Source: Gemmatimonas sp. (GTDB lineage: Bacteria; Gemmatimonadota; Gemmatimonadetes; Gemmatimonadales; Gemmatimonadaceae). From it: a stretch of 64,000 nt of DNA. The position numbers were made by a program, and so were the translations under genes. Location: the NCBI RefSeq assembly GCF_031426495.1, contig NZ_JANPLK010000014.1, positions 1-64,000 on the forward strand. The letters run 5' to 3'. This document shows, piece by piece, positions 1 through 6,281 of the stretch; position 1 is the first letter of the stretch; each line of letters starts with the position of its first letter. The notes below the pieces were generated by a model that searched no databases, was not told the origin of the DNA, and worked only from the letters and a program-made list of their open reading frames with translations.

Positions 1-296
1 GCGAGATCGAGATCCGATCCCGGCAGGTAGCCGTGGCGCTCGAGCCACCGCATGGCCTCAACGCTGAGACCATGGTGCACAACGCAGCCATTGAACGCGG
101 TAAGGAGGCCGCTGCCGCGACCGACGTGCATCACGATCATGCGACGCACATCGGATTCCGACATCGATGTGGCGATCAGCCACTCCGACTGTGTAGCGCG
201 GGCAACATCGCCCATGCCACGAATTGCGCTGGAGATACGGCGGTAGTGCTGGCGGGTTGCCCCGCAGAGATCGTAGCTGAGCTGGAAATGTGTCAT
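1..296 (-). CDS. Cas2/SinR-like small protein, partial (C-terminus off the left edge)
   Basis: I read this gene by hand on the minus strand: ATG at 296-294, then an open frame to base 1 with no stop (at least 98 codons). The N-terminus MTHFQLSYDL, a helix-like stretch, and then QSEWLIATSMSESDVRRM resemble the SinR/Cas2-like ferredoxin-fold family, whose members usually start M-x-x-(Y/F)-x-(I/L)SYDL and carry an ES(V/L)W(V/L) strand. The family includes Cas2 and VapD nucleases, but many members have no known role. The acidic residue of the first strand (Asp9) is present. No Shine-Dalgarno is seen upstream. There is no CRISPR repeat in the window, so a role in spacer capture is not supported. 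The family call is from pattern memory and is moderate. Confidence 0.5.
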   Translation of the reverse strand, partial: MTHFQLSYDLCGATRQHYRRISSAIRGMGDVARATQSEWLIATSMSESDVRRMIVMHVGRGSGLLTAFNGCVVHHGLSVEAMRWLERHGYLPGSDLDL

Positions 297-342
297 GCGG
301 TGTACCTATTACCGAGTGAACGCCCGTGCCGGGGCGGTCCTA

Positions 343-368
343 CCGCGCATGCTCGGAGGCATGCGCGG
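343..368. repeat. Perfect inverted repeat, 10-bp arms
   Basis: Arms CCGCGCATGC (343-352) and GCATGCGCGG (359-368) are exact reverse complements around a 6-base loop. It lies about 50 bases upstream of the start of the Cas2-like gene on the minus strand. It could be an operator or an mRNA hairpin in that leader; no T-run follows on either strand. Confidence 0.5.
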
Positions 369-461
369 ACTAGCGAATCGCTACTCGGCGACCTAACCTT
401 AGGCCGCTACTCCCTCCATGGTGGTGGCACGCCGCGCCAACGGCGTATCGGTGACCTGCTG

Positions 462-492
462 CCCCCCTGAGCCAATCATTCGCTCAGGGGGG
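462..492. terminator. Strong hairpin without a T-run
   Basis: Arms CCCCCCTGAGC (462-472) and GCTCAGGGGGG (482-492) form an 11-bp perfect stem with a 9-base loop. The stability suits a terminator, but neither strand has a following T-run, so this may instead be a barrier hairpin or part of a small RNA. Confidence 0.45.
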
Positions 493-680
493 CCGCTTGC
501 TTACGGGTATTTCTATTTCCTCGTGCTGCGCTGTCGATTTGTGACAGCAAGCAATCTATGTCGAAAATCTGCCGACAACACGGGATTGCACGTCTGAGCT
601 AAATCGTTGTAGCCGCGTAGTTTACCGTAGGCCGGGTCACGCCATGGGCGGTGGCGCTGCGCGTGAGCTCTTCTGACACC

Positions 681-742
681 CGTTGTGGTGCGCCGCCGCA
701 CGCCCGTACCGCCTCCAGTTCACCCTGACTGGAGGCGGTTTC
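681..742 (+). promoter_or_regulatory. Structured leader hiding the ribosome-binding site (copy 1)
   Basis: The leader has two hairpins just before a GTG start. The first is GTGCG (688-692) with CGCAC (697-701). The second is a perfect 12-bp stem, ACCGCCTCCAGT (708-719) with ACTGGAGGCGGT (728-739). The only good Shine-Dalgarno, GGAGG (731-735), lies in that second stem, seven bases from the start. A diverged copy of this layout, with the pairings kept, precedes the paralogous gene at 2675. This suggests translation is blocked unless the stem opens. What opens it is unknown. Confidence 0.6.
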
Positions 743-859
743 GTGTCTTTGCCCAAGTGGCTGTGGAGAATCGTGAAGGATCTCTTGTTGGCCGTCTGGT
801 ACATGTTCTGGCTCCCTTTCGCCGTCATCATTGCCGTCTTGGCGATGTTCTGCGAATGA
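743..859 (+). CDS. Tiny hydrophobic single-span peptide (38 aa), copy 1
   Basis: GTG start at 743, TGA at 857-859. The peptide begins MSLPKWLWRIVKDLLL, continues with a tryptophan-rich hydrophobic span (WYMFWLPFAVIIAVLAMF), and ends CE. It would be one membrane helix with a short basic, amphipathic N-terminus. The start is supported by GGAGG seven bases upstream and by a diverged paralogue at 2675 that keeps the leader and the WLW motif. Size, hydrophobicity and a hidden ribosome-binding site resemble type I toxins, but small phage membrane proteins or holin-like peptides are also possible. No antisense RNA can be proven from sequence alone. I do not recognise a named family. Confidence 0.55.
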   Translation: MSLPKWLWRIVKDLLLAVWYMFWLPFAVIIAVLAMFCE

Positions 860-868
860 CGGGCGAAG

Positions 869-895
869 CCACCCTTCGGCGGCCGGCCAGGGTGG
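869..895 (+). terminator. Hairpin just after the small peptide gene
   Basis: CCACCCT (869-875) pairs with AGGGTGG (889-895) around a GC-rich loop. It lies ten bases after the stop codon of the 38-aa gene. There is no T-run, so a transcription-terminator role is only likely from position. Confidence 0.35.
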
Positions 896-1265
896 TATCG
901 TACAGCTCGCGCCAGAACCTCCCCGACCGCCCCCCCCGCCCAGCCGGCCGGAATGCGCCTGTCGGCAGGCTCGGCCCGGTGATCGGCCTCAACCGAAAAA
1001 CGTCGTCGCCTTGGATCGAAACCAGTGATCGGTTTGCGCCGGGACGCGTTGTCGATTTGGGTGAACTACGCTTTCGGTTCGTGGCGGCCAGGAGGCGAAC
1101 CTCGCCGCTGAACCGCGGATGCGAAAGGAGGACTGCGAGTAGGGTTCGCCGCCCCCGTCGTCGGCGGCCCAGCTGCCGTTCCGCCCAGCGCGCGAGCGGG
1201 GCCTTGCCGAAACCCGTTGATACTTTCGAGAATGGTGGGAAGAGAACCCCCATTCCCTCCCCTTC
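896..1265. other. Gap upstream of the HNH gene
   Basis: Very GC-rich sequence with no gene I can support; the open frames on both strands read as arginine/proline-rich noise. A short hairpin (GAATG at 1230-1234 with CATTC at 1251-1255, plus G:C pairs inside) lies directly before the HNH start and may shape that leader. Confidence 0.4.
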
Positions 1266-1790
1266 ATGCAGAGGATTCAACTCGCAGGCGGTACTGAATA
1301 CGCACTGGTCGACGACGCCGACTACCCACTGGTCGCACGCTACTCGTGGCACCGCTCTGGTCGATATGCAAGCGCACGCGTCAATGGCAGGAAGATGAAG
1401 CTCCACGTGCTGCTCTTGGGCAAGTGCGAAGCGCGCGTGATCGACCACAAGAATGGTGACGGGCTCGATTGCCAACGCGAGAACTTGCACCACGTAACAC
1501 GCGAGCAGAACGCTGCAAATAGTCGGCACCGGCAGAGCGCCCAACCTTTCCGCGGTGCGCGCTATATGCCGAGTTCCTCAGCGTGCGAAGTGCGGATTGG
1601 CGGCAGTGCCCGACTGCGCTTTGGCCCGTTCGACAATCTGCTTCTTGCGGCCATGATCCGCGACCTCATCTCGCTTGACGTGTACGAGGGAACGGTCACG
1701 CTGAATTTCCCGGAGCTGCGTACGCTGTACGACGAACTCGCACGACGCTTTCCGCAGTTCACGAGGTGCTACCAATTGCCAGTGGAATAA
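1266..1790 (+). CDS. HNH endonuclease (homing/phage type)
   Basis: 174 aa. Residues 1-85 fit the HNH_3 pattern of phage and homing endonucleases: YALVDDADYPLVARYSWHR, a lysine/histidine strand (KLHVLLLG), then VIDHKNGDGLDCQRENLHHVTREQNAANS, which holds the DHK-N-DGLDN-like active-site core. Residues 98-140 (RGARYMPSSSACEVRI...FGPFDN) resemble a degenerate AP2-type DNA-binding module often found after HNH_3. Such proteins nick or cut DNA and often travel as freestanding genes in phages. No Shine-Dalgarno precedes the ATG; the upstream tract is pyrimidine-rich. The N-to-D change at the end of DGLDN (DGLDC) should be checked for activity. Confidence 0.75.
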   Translation: MQRIQLAGGTEYALVDDADYPLVARYSWHRSGRYASARVNGRKMKLHVLLLGKCEARVIDHKNGDGLDCQRENLHHVTREQNAANSRHRQSAQPFRGARYMPSSSACEVRIGGSARLRFGPFDNLLLAAMIRDLISLDVYEGTVTLNFPELRTLYDELARRFPQFTRCYQLPVE

Positions 1791-2615
1791 AGAGGTATTG
1801 CTAAACACGGTTCTCTCGTTCCTGATCTTTGTCGAGTTCGGTAACGCCGGCGATAGTCTGATTCATGTCGAAGCGAAGGCGCATATCGGCGAGCTCGCGT
1901 CAAGTTGAACGGCGGCAGCCGAAGCTTCGCGCAACAAGAGCATCGCGTCGCTTGTGGCGACGAAAGTTGCGCTTGGTGTTCGCGAAGATGCCGATTGGCG
2001 GCGGGGCTATTATCAATTCGCGAACAGGTTCGCACACCTGAACGTTTTAAGAGCGCGTCGCGCTAACGCCGCTCTTGTTCTGTTGCAGTTGACCGGTAAC
2101 ACGGGCACGCCGACCGCATCCAGCGCGACCGCGTATAGTGATGCGCTCAGTGTCGCTTACACCCCGCTGGGCTTCCAATTTCACGTGCATGCTCTCGGGG
2201 TGGCGCGCGTCCGCGCTGATGTCGCGGAACTGTAGTAGCTGACCCTCGCGAGGCCACTTCTTCTCGCCCATCGGAGCTAACAAGGTGGAGTCGGCGGTGG
2301 GGTCACGCCAATGAGGCCTACACTCTGGGTATGAGCCCTTCCGACGACGCAGGCATCGCTTTCTGCGCAGTGATGGCGGCGCATGCCACTTCTAAGATTG
2401 GTCCGACTTGCACTGCGCGTGCTTCATGGGCAATTCCTAGATATCGGGCACCACTTGTGCTCAGTCGAATCGGCGCTCGCGCAGGAGCTATAACGGTGAG
2501 CACCCAGCGAGAGTGACCGATGTTGAGTCGATCACGTGCGATAGGAATTCGCCCCGAAGCACTTCTACCCGACGATTGTCCGTGTCGGTGATTCAAATGC
2601 GCCCTCAAAAAAGGT
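1791..2615. other. Long gap with no supported gene
   Basis: No reading frame here has convincing composition. Minus-strand frames between 2050 and 2280 look faintly protein-like in pieces (FRDISADARHPES; in another frame SASLYAVALDAVGVPV) and could be remains of a broken gene with frameshifts. I cannot assign it. The end (from 2616) is the leader of small-peptide copy 2. Confidence 0.35.
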
Positions 2616-2674
2616 CGTTGTGGTGCGGCGTTTCGCACCCGTAGCGTCTTCTGTCACCCGAGACGGAGGCGACT
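2616..2674 (+). promoter_or_regulatory. Structured leader hiding the ribosome-binding site (copy 2)
   Basis: Aligned with copy 1 at 681-742 it keeps CGTTGTGGTGCG, the small hairpin (GTGCG 2623-2627 with CGCAC 2634-2638, loop changed) and the loop core CACCC. The second stem is CGTCTTC (2645-2651) with GGAGGCG (2665-2671), using two G:U pairs, again covering the Shine-Dalgarno GGAGG (2665-2669). An alternative, CGTCT (2645-2649) with AGACG (2661-2665), would free most of it. Kept pairing with changed bases is what a selected RNA structure would show. Confidence 0.55.
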
Positions 2675-2787
2675 TTGGTTTTGAGATGGCTGTGGGCTGC
2701 TGTGACGTTCGTAATCAAGGCGATGCTATTCATGACGTTTTTCTCGTACTGCTTCTGGTATGGGCGTTCCTGTTCTTGTCTGGGTGA
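2675..2787 (+). pseudogene. Tiny hydrophobic peptide, copy 2, with an apparent frameshift
   Basis: TTG start at 2675, five bases after GGAGG. The frame reads MVLRWLWAAVTFVIK then AMLFMTFF and then turns into unlikely Cys/Arg-rich sequence. One extra T in the run of five T at 2738-2742 would continue it as LVLLLVWAFLFLSG and stop at TGA 2785-2787. The repaired 37-aa peptide matches copy 1 (743-859) in length, single hydrophobic span and the (K/R)WLW motif. The options are a real one-base deletion, an assembly error in a homopolymer, or -1 frameshifting on GTTTTTC. The first is simplest. Confidence 0.45.
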
Positions 2788-3391
2788 ATCGCCACTACAG
2801 CTCGGACAGAACGGGCAGTATCAGCGGCGCGATCATGAACGCGACAACCCACAGCGATCTGGCGATTCCGTGGAGGACCGTATAGACGTCGCCTACTTGG
2901 TGCCACAGCATGGCCCAATAGAGCCGGGTGCGTACCGCGGCGAGGTGCACTCGGTGACCCTCAAAGCCGAGCCGCTCTGACGCCTTCTCGAAATCATCTT
3001 ACGTGTTGCCGGACAAGGCGAGGGTCATTGCAGCGTCCCGGCTTCTGCGAAGTTCGCGGTCCGTTTCGTACCGCCTTTTCACTTTCGACTTCGCCACCGC
3101 AGCTCTCCCAGAAAAGTCTTCCTGTTTGTTGTACAGACGCGAGCTCTGGACGGAGAATGGGGAGCGGGCCACCCGCGGCGGTATCCTGGCGCTATGACCC
3201 TGCTATTCGCGAGGATGGCGCGCGAGGCGCGGCCGGAGGCTACGCGCTGCTCTACCAGCTGGATTGCCTGGAGGGTGGTGGATTCGTTGCCGGCTACTGT
3301 GACCTCGACGTACCTGCGATGCCTATTCGAGGGCGGTCAGACTCTGTCTCAACCTCGCGATGTCACACTTCTCTCCCTTCCCTTCTCCATC
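2788..3391. other. Gap before the annealing-protein gene
   Basis: No supported gene. A plus-strand frame around 3180-3320 (SWRYDPAIRED, YALLYQLDCLEGGG) looks somewhat coding but runs into the shadow of the next gene and matches nothing I know. The last 25 bases before 3392 are a pyrimidine tract without a Shine-Dalgarno. Confidence 0.35.
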
Positions 3392-4222
3392 ATGAGCAAC
3401 TCTGCACCGCAGGACACCCGCGCGTTGTTCGCGCAGCTCGCCGCCCCGTTCGCGGCCGACGAATTGGACTGGCGCATTGGCCGCTCCGGTATCAAGAACG
3501 GCAACCCGTGGGCGCAGATCCTGGTTTATATCGATGCCCGCGCGGCGCGGAAGCGCCTCAACGATGTGCTCGGGCAACAGAACTGGCGCATCGAGTACAA
3601 CTCGGGGCCCGGGAACGGCGTGCTCGCGCGGCTCTCGATCCGCGTCGGCGATGAGTGGATCGCCAAAGAGGACGGGGCCGACACGACCGACATCGAGGCC
3701 ACGAAGGGCGGGCTCTCCGGCGCGTTCAAGCGCGCGGCGGCCGTCTGGGGTATCGGTGAGTACTTGTACGATGTCGGCAATAGCTGGGCCGACTTCACGC
3801 CGAACGGCGCGAACAGCGTTAAGATCGAGGGCACGTACTATAAGTGGTCGCCGCCGCAGCTCAACGCGCAATTCATCCCCGCCGGCAACAGGCCCGCGCC
3901 TAAAGCGGCGCCGTCCCGCCCGGAGATCGTGCGCGATGAGGAGCCGGCACCCGAGACGCGGCGGTCATCGCAGCCGGACCCGGATCTCCCGCGTGGTGTC
4001 GCGTCGGCCCGCTCCGGATACGACAACGCGGCGGCCGCCAAAGGCATGACCGCCGACAAAGCCCGGACCATGAAGGTGCCGTTCGGGAAGATGAAGGGCG
4101 AGATCCTGGGCGACGTGATCGCCACGCGGCGCGATGATGTGAAGAGCGGTCGCGACTGGGCAGCGACCAACAACAAGTTCGTCGACTACGTGGCAGCGGT
4201 GGATGCGCTCCTAGCCGCGTGA
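3392..4222 (+). CDS. Rad52/Rad22-family single-strand annealing protein
   Basis: 276 aa from ATG 3392. Residues 1-165 match the Rad52/22 annealing domain found in phage recombinases: an N-terminal helix with LDWRIGRSG, YIDARAARKRLNDVLGQQNWRIEY, LSIRVGDEWIAKEDGAD and KGGLSGAFKRAAAVWGIGEYLYDVG. This domain forms rings that anneal complementary strands during recombination and replication repair. A proline-rich linker follows (about 168-215). The C-terminus (VPFGKMKGEILGDVI...) is a short conserved module seen in phage annealing proteins. In-frame sequence extends upstream to 3194, but the domain begins right after the chosen ATG. It sits next to the integrase, which fits a role in element recombination. 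Confidence 0.8.
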   Translation: MSNSAPQDTRALFAQLAAPFAADELDWRIGRSGIKNGNPWAQILVYIDARAARKRLNDVLGQQNWRIEYNSGPGNGVLARLSIRVGDEWIAKEDGADTTDIEATKGGLSGAFKRAAAVWGIGEYLYDVGNSWADFTPNGANSVKIEGTYYKWSPPQLNAQFIPAGNRPAPKAAPSRPEIVRDEEPAPETRRSSQPDPDLPRGVASARSGYDNAAAAKGMTADKARTMKVPFGKMKGEILGDVIATRRDDVKSGRDWAATNNKFVDYVAAVDALLAA

Positions 4223-4224
4223 TC

Positions 4225-4295
4225 GCAGGGGCCTGGCCCCTGCACCCCGCTCACGGGAGGACCCGACCCCGGTTGCGTGCTCGCGCGGCCGGGGT
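4225..4295 (+). terminator. Two hairpins between annealing protein and integrase
   Basis: The first stem is GCAGGGGC (4225-4232) with GCCCCTGC (4236-4243), directly after the stop of the annealing-protein gene. The second is ACCCCGG (4266-4272) with CCGGGGT (4289-4295), followed by CAGTCTTTCC. Together they may end the upstream transcript or control integrase expression. Confidence 0.45.
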
Positions 4296-4309
4296 CAGTC
4301 TTTCCTCCT

Positions 4310-5794
4310 ATGCCCCACACGCCTGAACCTGAAGATCTCCTGAAGACCAAAGGCCCGCGCGGCTTCACGGTCACCCCTGTGGTGCGCGAGGACCGGAAGC
4401 GGCGCGTGTATTTTCAGTGGCCGCGCAAGGGTGCCAGCGGTGGCTGGGTGAAGCTCGCCTCCGACCTCGACTGGCCGGAGGGCCCGCGCCGGCAGCAGTC
4501 CGTCGCCGAGGAAGCGAACACCCGGGCCCAACGACTATCCGACGCCAGGCGCCTGAGACAGCCGGACAGCGTCCTCGAGCGCCTCGCCATGGGCGAGCTG
4601 CCCGGGGAAGAGGTGAAGCCCCAGTCGACCACGACGACCGTCACGATCCGGGAGATCATGGCGGCGGCCATCGGCCCGTCTCCGCGCGGGATCGCGCCCA
4701 AGGGCGAGGGGTCCTGGTTGGCGCGCACCGCGTTCTGGAAAGAAAACCCGCCCCCCCGTACGGGGCGCTTCGACACGTGGACCCAGCAGGCCCGCCAGGC
4801 CCGCCGCGAGGCTGACCGGATCGAGGATATGCTGGGCCCCGACACGGACTTCCTCGCGCTCACGGCGAACGACTTCCGCGCGCTGTGGAAGACGGGGGTA
4901 GCGGACAACGCTGTGAAAAGAATCGACGTGGCACTGCAAGTGAGCGGGTGGGCGGCGACGAAGTACGCGGCGCGCGGATACCGCGCGGTCGAGATGCCGA
5001 AGAAATGGAAGGGCGGCGTCGCCGTCGCGACGAAGCCGGCGGCGCTCAAGGGTGTTGCGAAAGCCAAGCGCTTCACGTGGAGGGAGGCCGGCCACCTGTG
5101 GCGGTGCATCTATGATCGCGCCAATGACCTGCACCCCTCCCTCCGACTTGCGCTGATGATCGGCGGGGAGGTGCGGCTTGGACAGATGGTGCGGTCGACC
5201 GTGCACCACGTGCAAGAGGTGAACGGGATGTACTATGTGCAGCCGCCGGGGTCTGGGAACAAGCTGACCTGCCTGACGCAGGTGCCTATCGCCGCGCATG
5301 AGGAGTTCGAAGCGGCCCTGCATGCGGCGCAGCAGCGGACCGGTGACCCTCGACTGTTTCCGCAGTCACGACACCCAGCGGGCGACGAATTCCGGCGACT
5401 CGAGCAGATCGCAGGGGTCCCGCACCGCGCGCCGTACGGGCTGCGCCACGCCATGATTGACGTGGCCCCGTTCGCGATGGCCGAGCTGCTCCAAGCGGGC
5501 GACGATCCGCTCGAGGTGAGCGATCCCGTGGTCCTGCATATCATCTCGCACCATCGGACCGACACCGTGAAGGACGGGGTGTACCGGGATACCCCGGTGG
5601 GCCAGGAGTTCGTCCTGGAGCCGGATAGCCCGATGCTCGCCCTGCTGACCGCGGCGGCCCGGGTGCGCGACCACGCGCGGCGGGTGTGCCTGATGAAGGC
5701 GGGCTACGGCGAGCCGCCGGTCGGGATCATGCGCACCGGCAGGATGCGGACGGAGGATTTCCCAGATGAATCGCGCGAACTGACCCCAACCTGA
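4310..5794 (+). CDS. Tyrosine recombinase/integrase
   Basis: 494 aa from ATG 4310; the frame is open 11 codons further but those lie in a hairpin. The catalytic domain is C-terminal. MIGGEVRLGQM carries the first Arg, GSGNKLTCLTQVPI the beta-strand Lys, YGLRHAMID (about 375-383) the second Arg with His379, ISHHRTDT (His414/415) the late His, and VYRDTP the nucleophile Tyr425. The usual His of HxLR is Tyr here, a tolerated change in some integrases. Residues 1-250 would hold arm- and core-binding domains (Arg/Lys-rich, KAKRFTWREAGHLW). The gene ends beside the tRNA, with a strong terminator after it. It probably integrates and excises this element. Confidence 0.85.
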   Translation: MPHTPEPEDLLKTKGPRGFTVTPVVREDRKRRVYFQWPRKGASGGWVKLASDLDWPEGPRRQQSVAEEANTRAQRLSDARRLRQPDSVLERLAMGELPGEEVKPQSTTTTVTIREIMAAAIGPSPRGIAPKGEGSWLARTAFWKENPPPRTGRFDTWTQQARQARREADRIEDMLGPDTDFLALTANDFRALWKTGVADNAVKRIDVALQVSGWAATKYAARGYRAVEMPKKWKGGVAVATKPAALKGVAKAKRFTWREAGHLWRCIYDRANDLHPSLRLALMIGGEVRLGQMVRSTVHHVQEVNGMYYVQPPGSGNKLTCLTQVPIAAHEEFEAALHAAQQRTGDPRLFPQSRHPAGDEFRRLEQIAGVPHRAPYGLRHAMIDVAPFAMAELLQAGDDPLEVSDPVVLHIISHHRTDTVKDGVYRDTPVGQEFVLEPDSPMLALLTAAARVRDHARRVCLMKAGYGEPPVGIMRTGRMRTEDFPDESRELTPT

Positions 5795-5808
5795 CCCCAG
5801 GAAACAGC

Positions 5809-5847
5809 ACGCCCCCCGCTGCGATGGTTGCCAGCGGGGGGCGTTTT
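5809..5847 (+). terminator. Rho-independent terminator after the integrase
   Basis: A 13-bp perfect stem, ACGCCCCCCGCTG (5809-5821) with CAGCGGGGGGCGT (5832-5844), is followed by TTT on the plus strand. It lies 14 bases after the integrase stop and separates the element from the oppositely transcribed tRNA genes. Confidence 0.85.
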
Positions 5848-5872
5848 CTCTACTTTCCCTCTCAAACTTCTA

Positions 5873-5959
5873 CGGATGGAGTGAGATTCGAACTCACGGT
5901 ACGCTTTCACGCACACACGCTTGCCAGGCGTGCGCCTTAAACCACTCGGCCATCCATCC
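5873..5959 (-). tRNA. Serine-type tRNA with anticodon GGC
   Basis: 87 bases with a 7-bp acceptor stem (GGATGGA/TCCATCC), discriminator G, three-pair D stem (GCC/GGC), anticodon stem CACGC/GCGTG, long variable arm (GTGCG/CGTAC) and T arm GTGAG-TTCGAAT-CTCAC. CCA is not encoded. The long arm and G73 are tRNA-Ser features. The anticodon loop is CTGGCAA, so the anticodon is GGC (complement of 5923-5925), which reads alanine codons GCC/GCU. A normal tRNA-Ser(GGA) loop would be CTGGAAA; the difference in the anticodon is one base at position 36. Either it is a real isotype/anticodon mismatch, a non-functional copy, or a sequence error. Confidence 0.85.
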
Positions 5960-6078
5960 TGGGACTGCACCTGCCCCTGCTTCCTGATAGACGAACGCGC
6001 CGGCGCGGGGTTCCACGACGGCGCGTCCTTGCCCTGATCCTGCTAGCTGACTTGTCACGCCCGCAGCACCTGCTGCAG

Positions 6079-6165
6079 CGGACAGGGTGAGATTCGAACT
6101 CACGATACCGTTGCCGGTACGCCGGTTTTCGAGACCGGTGCCTTCAACCACTCAGCCACCTGTCC
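6079..6165 (-). tRNA. tRNA-Ser(CGA)
   Basis: 87 bases: acceptor GGACAGG/CCTGTCC, discriminator G, anticodon stem CCGGT/ACCGG, loop CTCGAAA (anticodon CGA, complement of 6129-6131), long variable arm and the same T arm as its neighbour. It decodes UCG. It lies 119 bases upstream of the GGC tRNA on the same strand, so the two are probably one transcript. Confidence 0.95.
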
Positions 6166-6281
6166 AACGGGAAGAATGTCACAAATCTGTTGCCAGTTTT
6201 GTGCCCTTCAGTCCGGCTGGCCCGACCAGCGCCAACCGGATCCCGCAGAGTCTGGATAAGTAATCGGCGAGGCGACCCGAT

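Larger units (their letters stand above)
297..680. other. Non-coding stretch with two perfect hairpins
   Basis: No convincing gene is seen here on either strand. It holds two perfect inverted repeats (343-368 and 462-492). Bases 500-620 are less GC-rich than the surroundings and may contain promoters, but I cannot point to a clear -35/-10 pair. Confidence 0.4.
1..5872. mobile_element. Right end of an integrated element at a serine-type tRNA
   Basis: This stretch differs from the housekeeping genes that follow. It has sparse genes, long non-coding gaps, several hairpins, an HNH endonuclease, a Rad52-type single-strand annealing protein and a tyrosine integrase whose stop lies about 80 bases from the 3' end of a tRNA gene. 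An integrase next to a tRNA 3' end is the classic layout of a prophage, ICE or satellite island. No phage structural gene is visible here. I found no second copy of the tRNA 3' segment to the left, so the other boundary is probably beyond base 1. The exact right boundary (inside the tRNA or just outside it) is inferred. Confidence 0.7.

Noticed and set aside
828..1544. Minus-strand frame of 238 codons
   Set aside because: Arg/Pro-rich with no motif, and it overlaps the well-supported HNH gene on the other strand.
1954..2283. Short frames on both strands
   Set aside because: No start signal or family match; at most remains of a broken gene.
2738..2742. Programmed -1 frameshift as the main explanation
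   Set aside because: GTTTTTC is not a full X-XXY-YYZ slippery site and no strong downstream pseudoknot is obvious; a one-base loss is simpler.
1..5000. Second att copy of the tRNA 3' end
   Set aside because: I looked for the GATTCGAAC T-arm segment in the left part and did not find it; the boundary is probably outside.
5873..5959. Reading the tRNA as tRNA-Leu or as normal tRNA-Ala
   Set aside because: Discriminator G and the variable arm fit Ser, not Leu; tRNA-Ala has no long variable arm.
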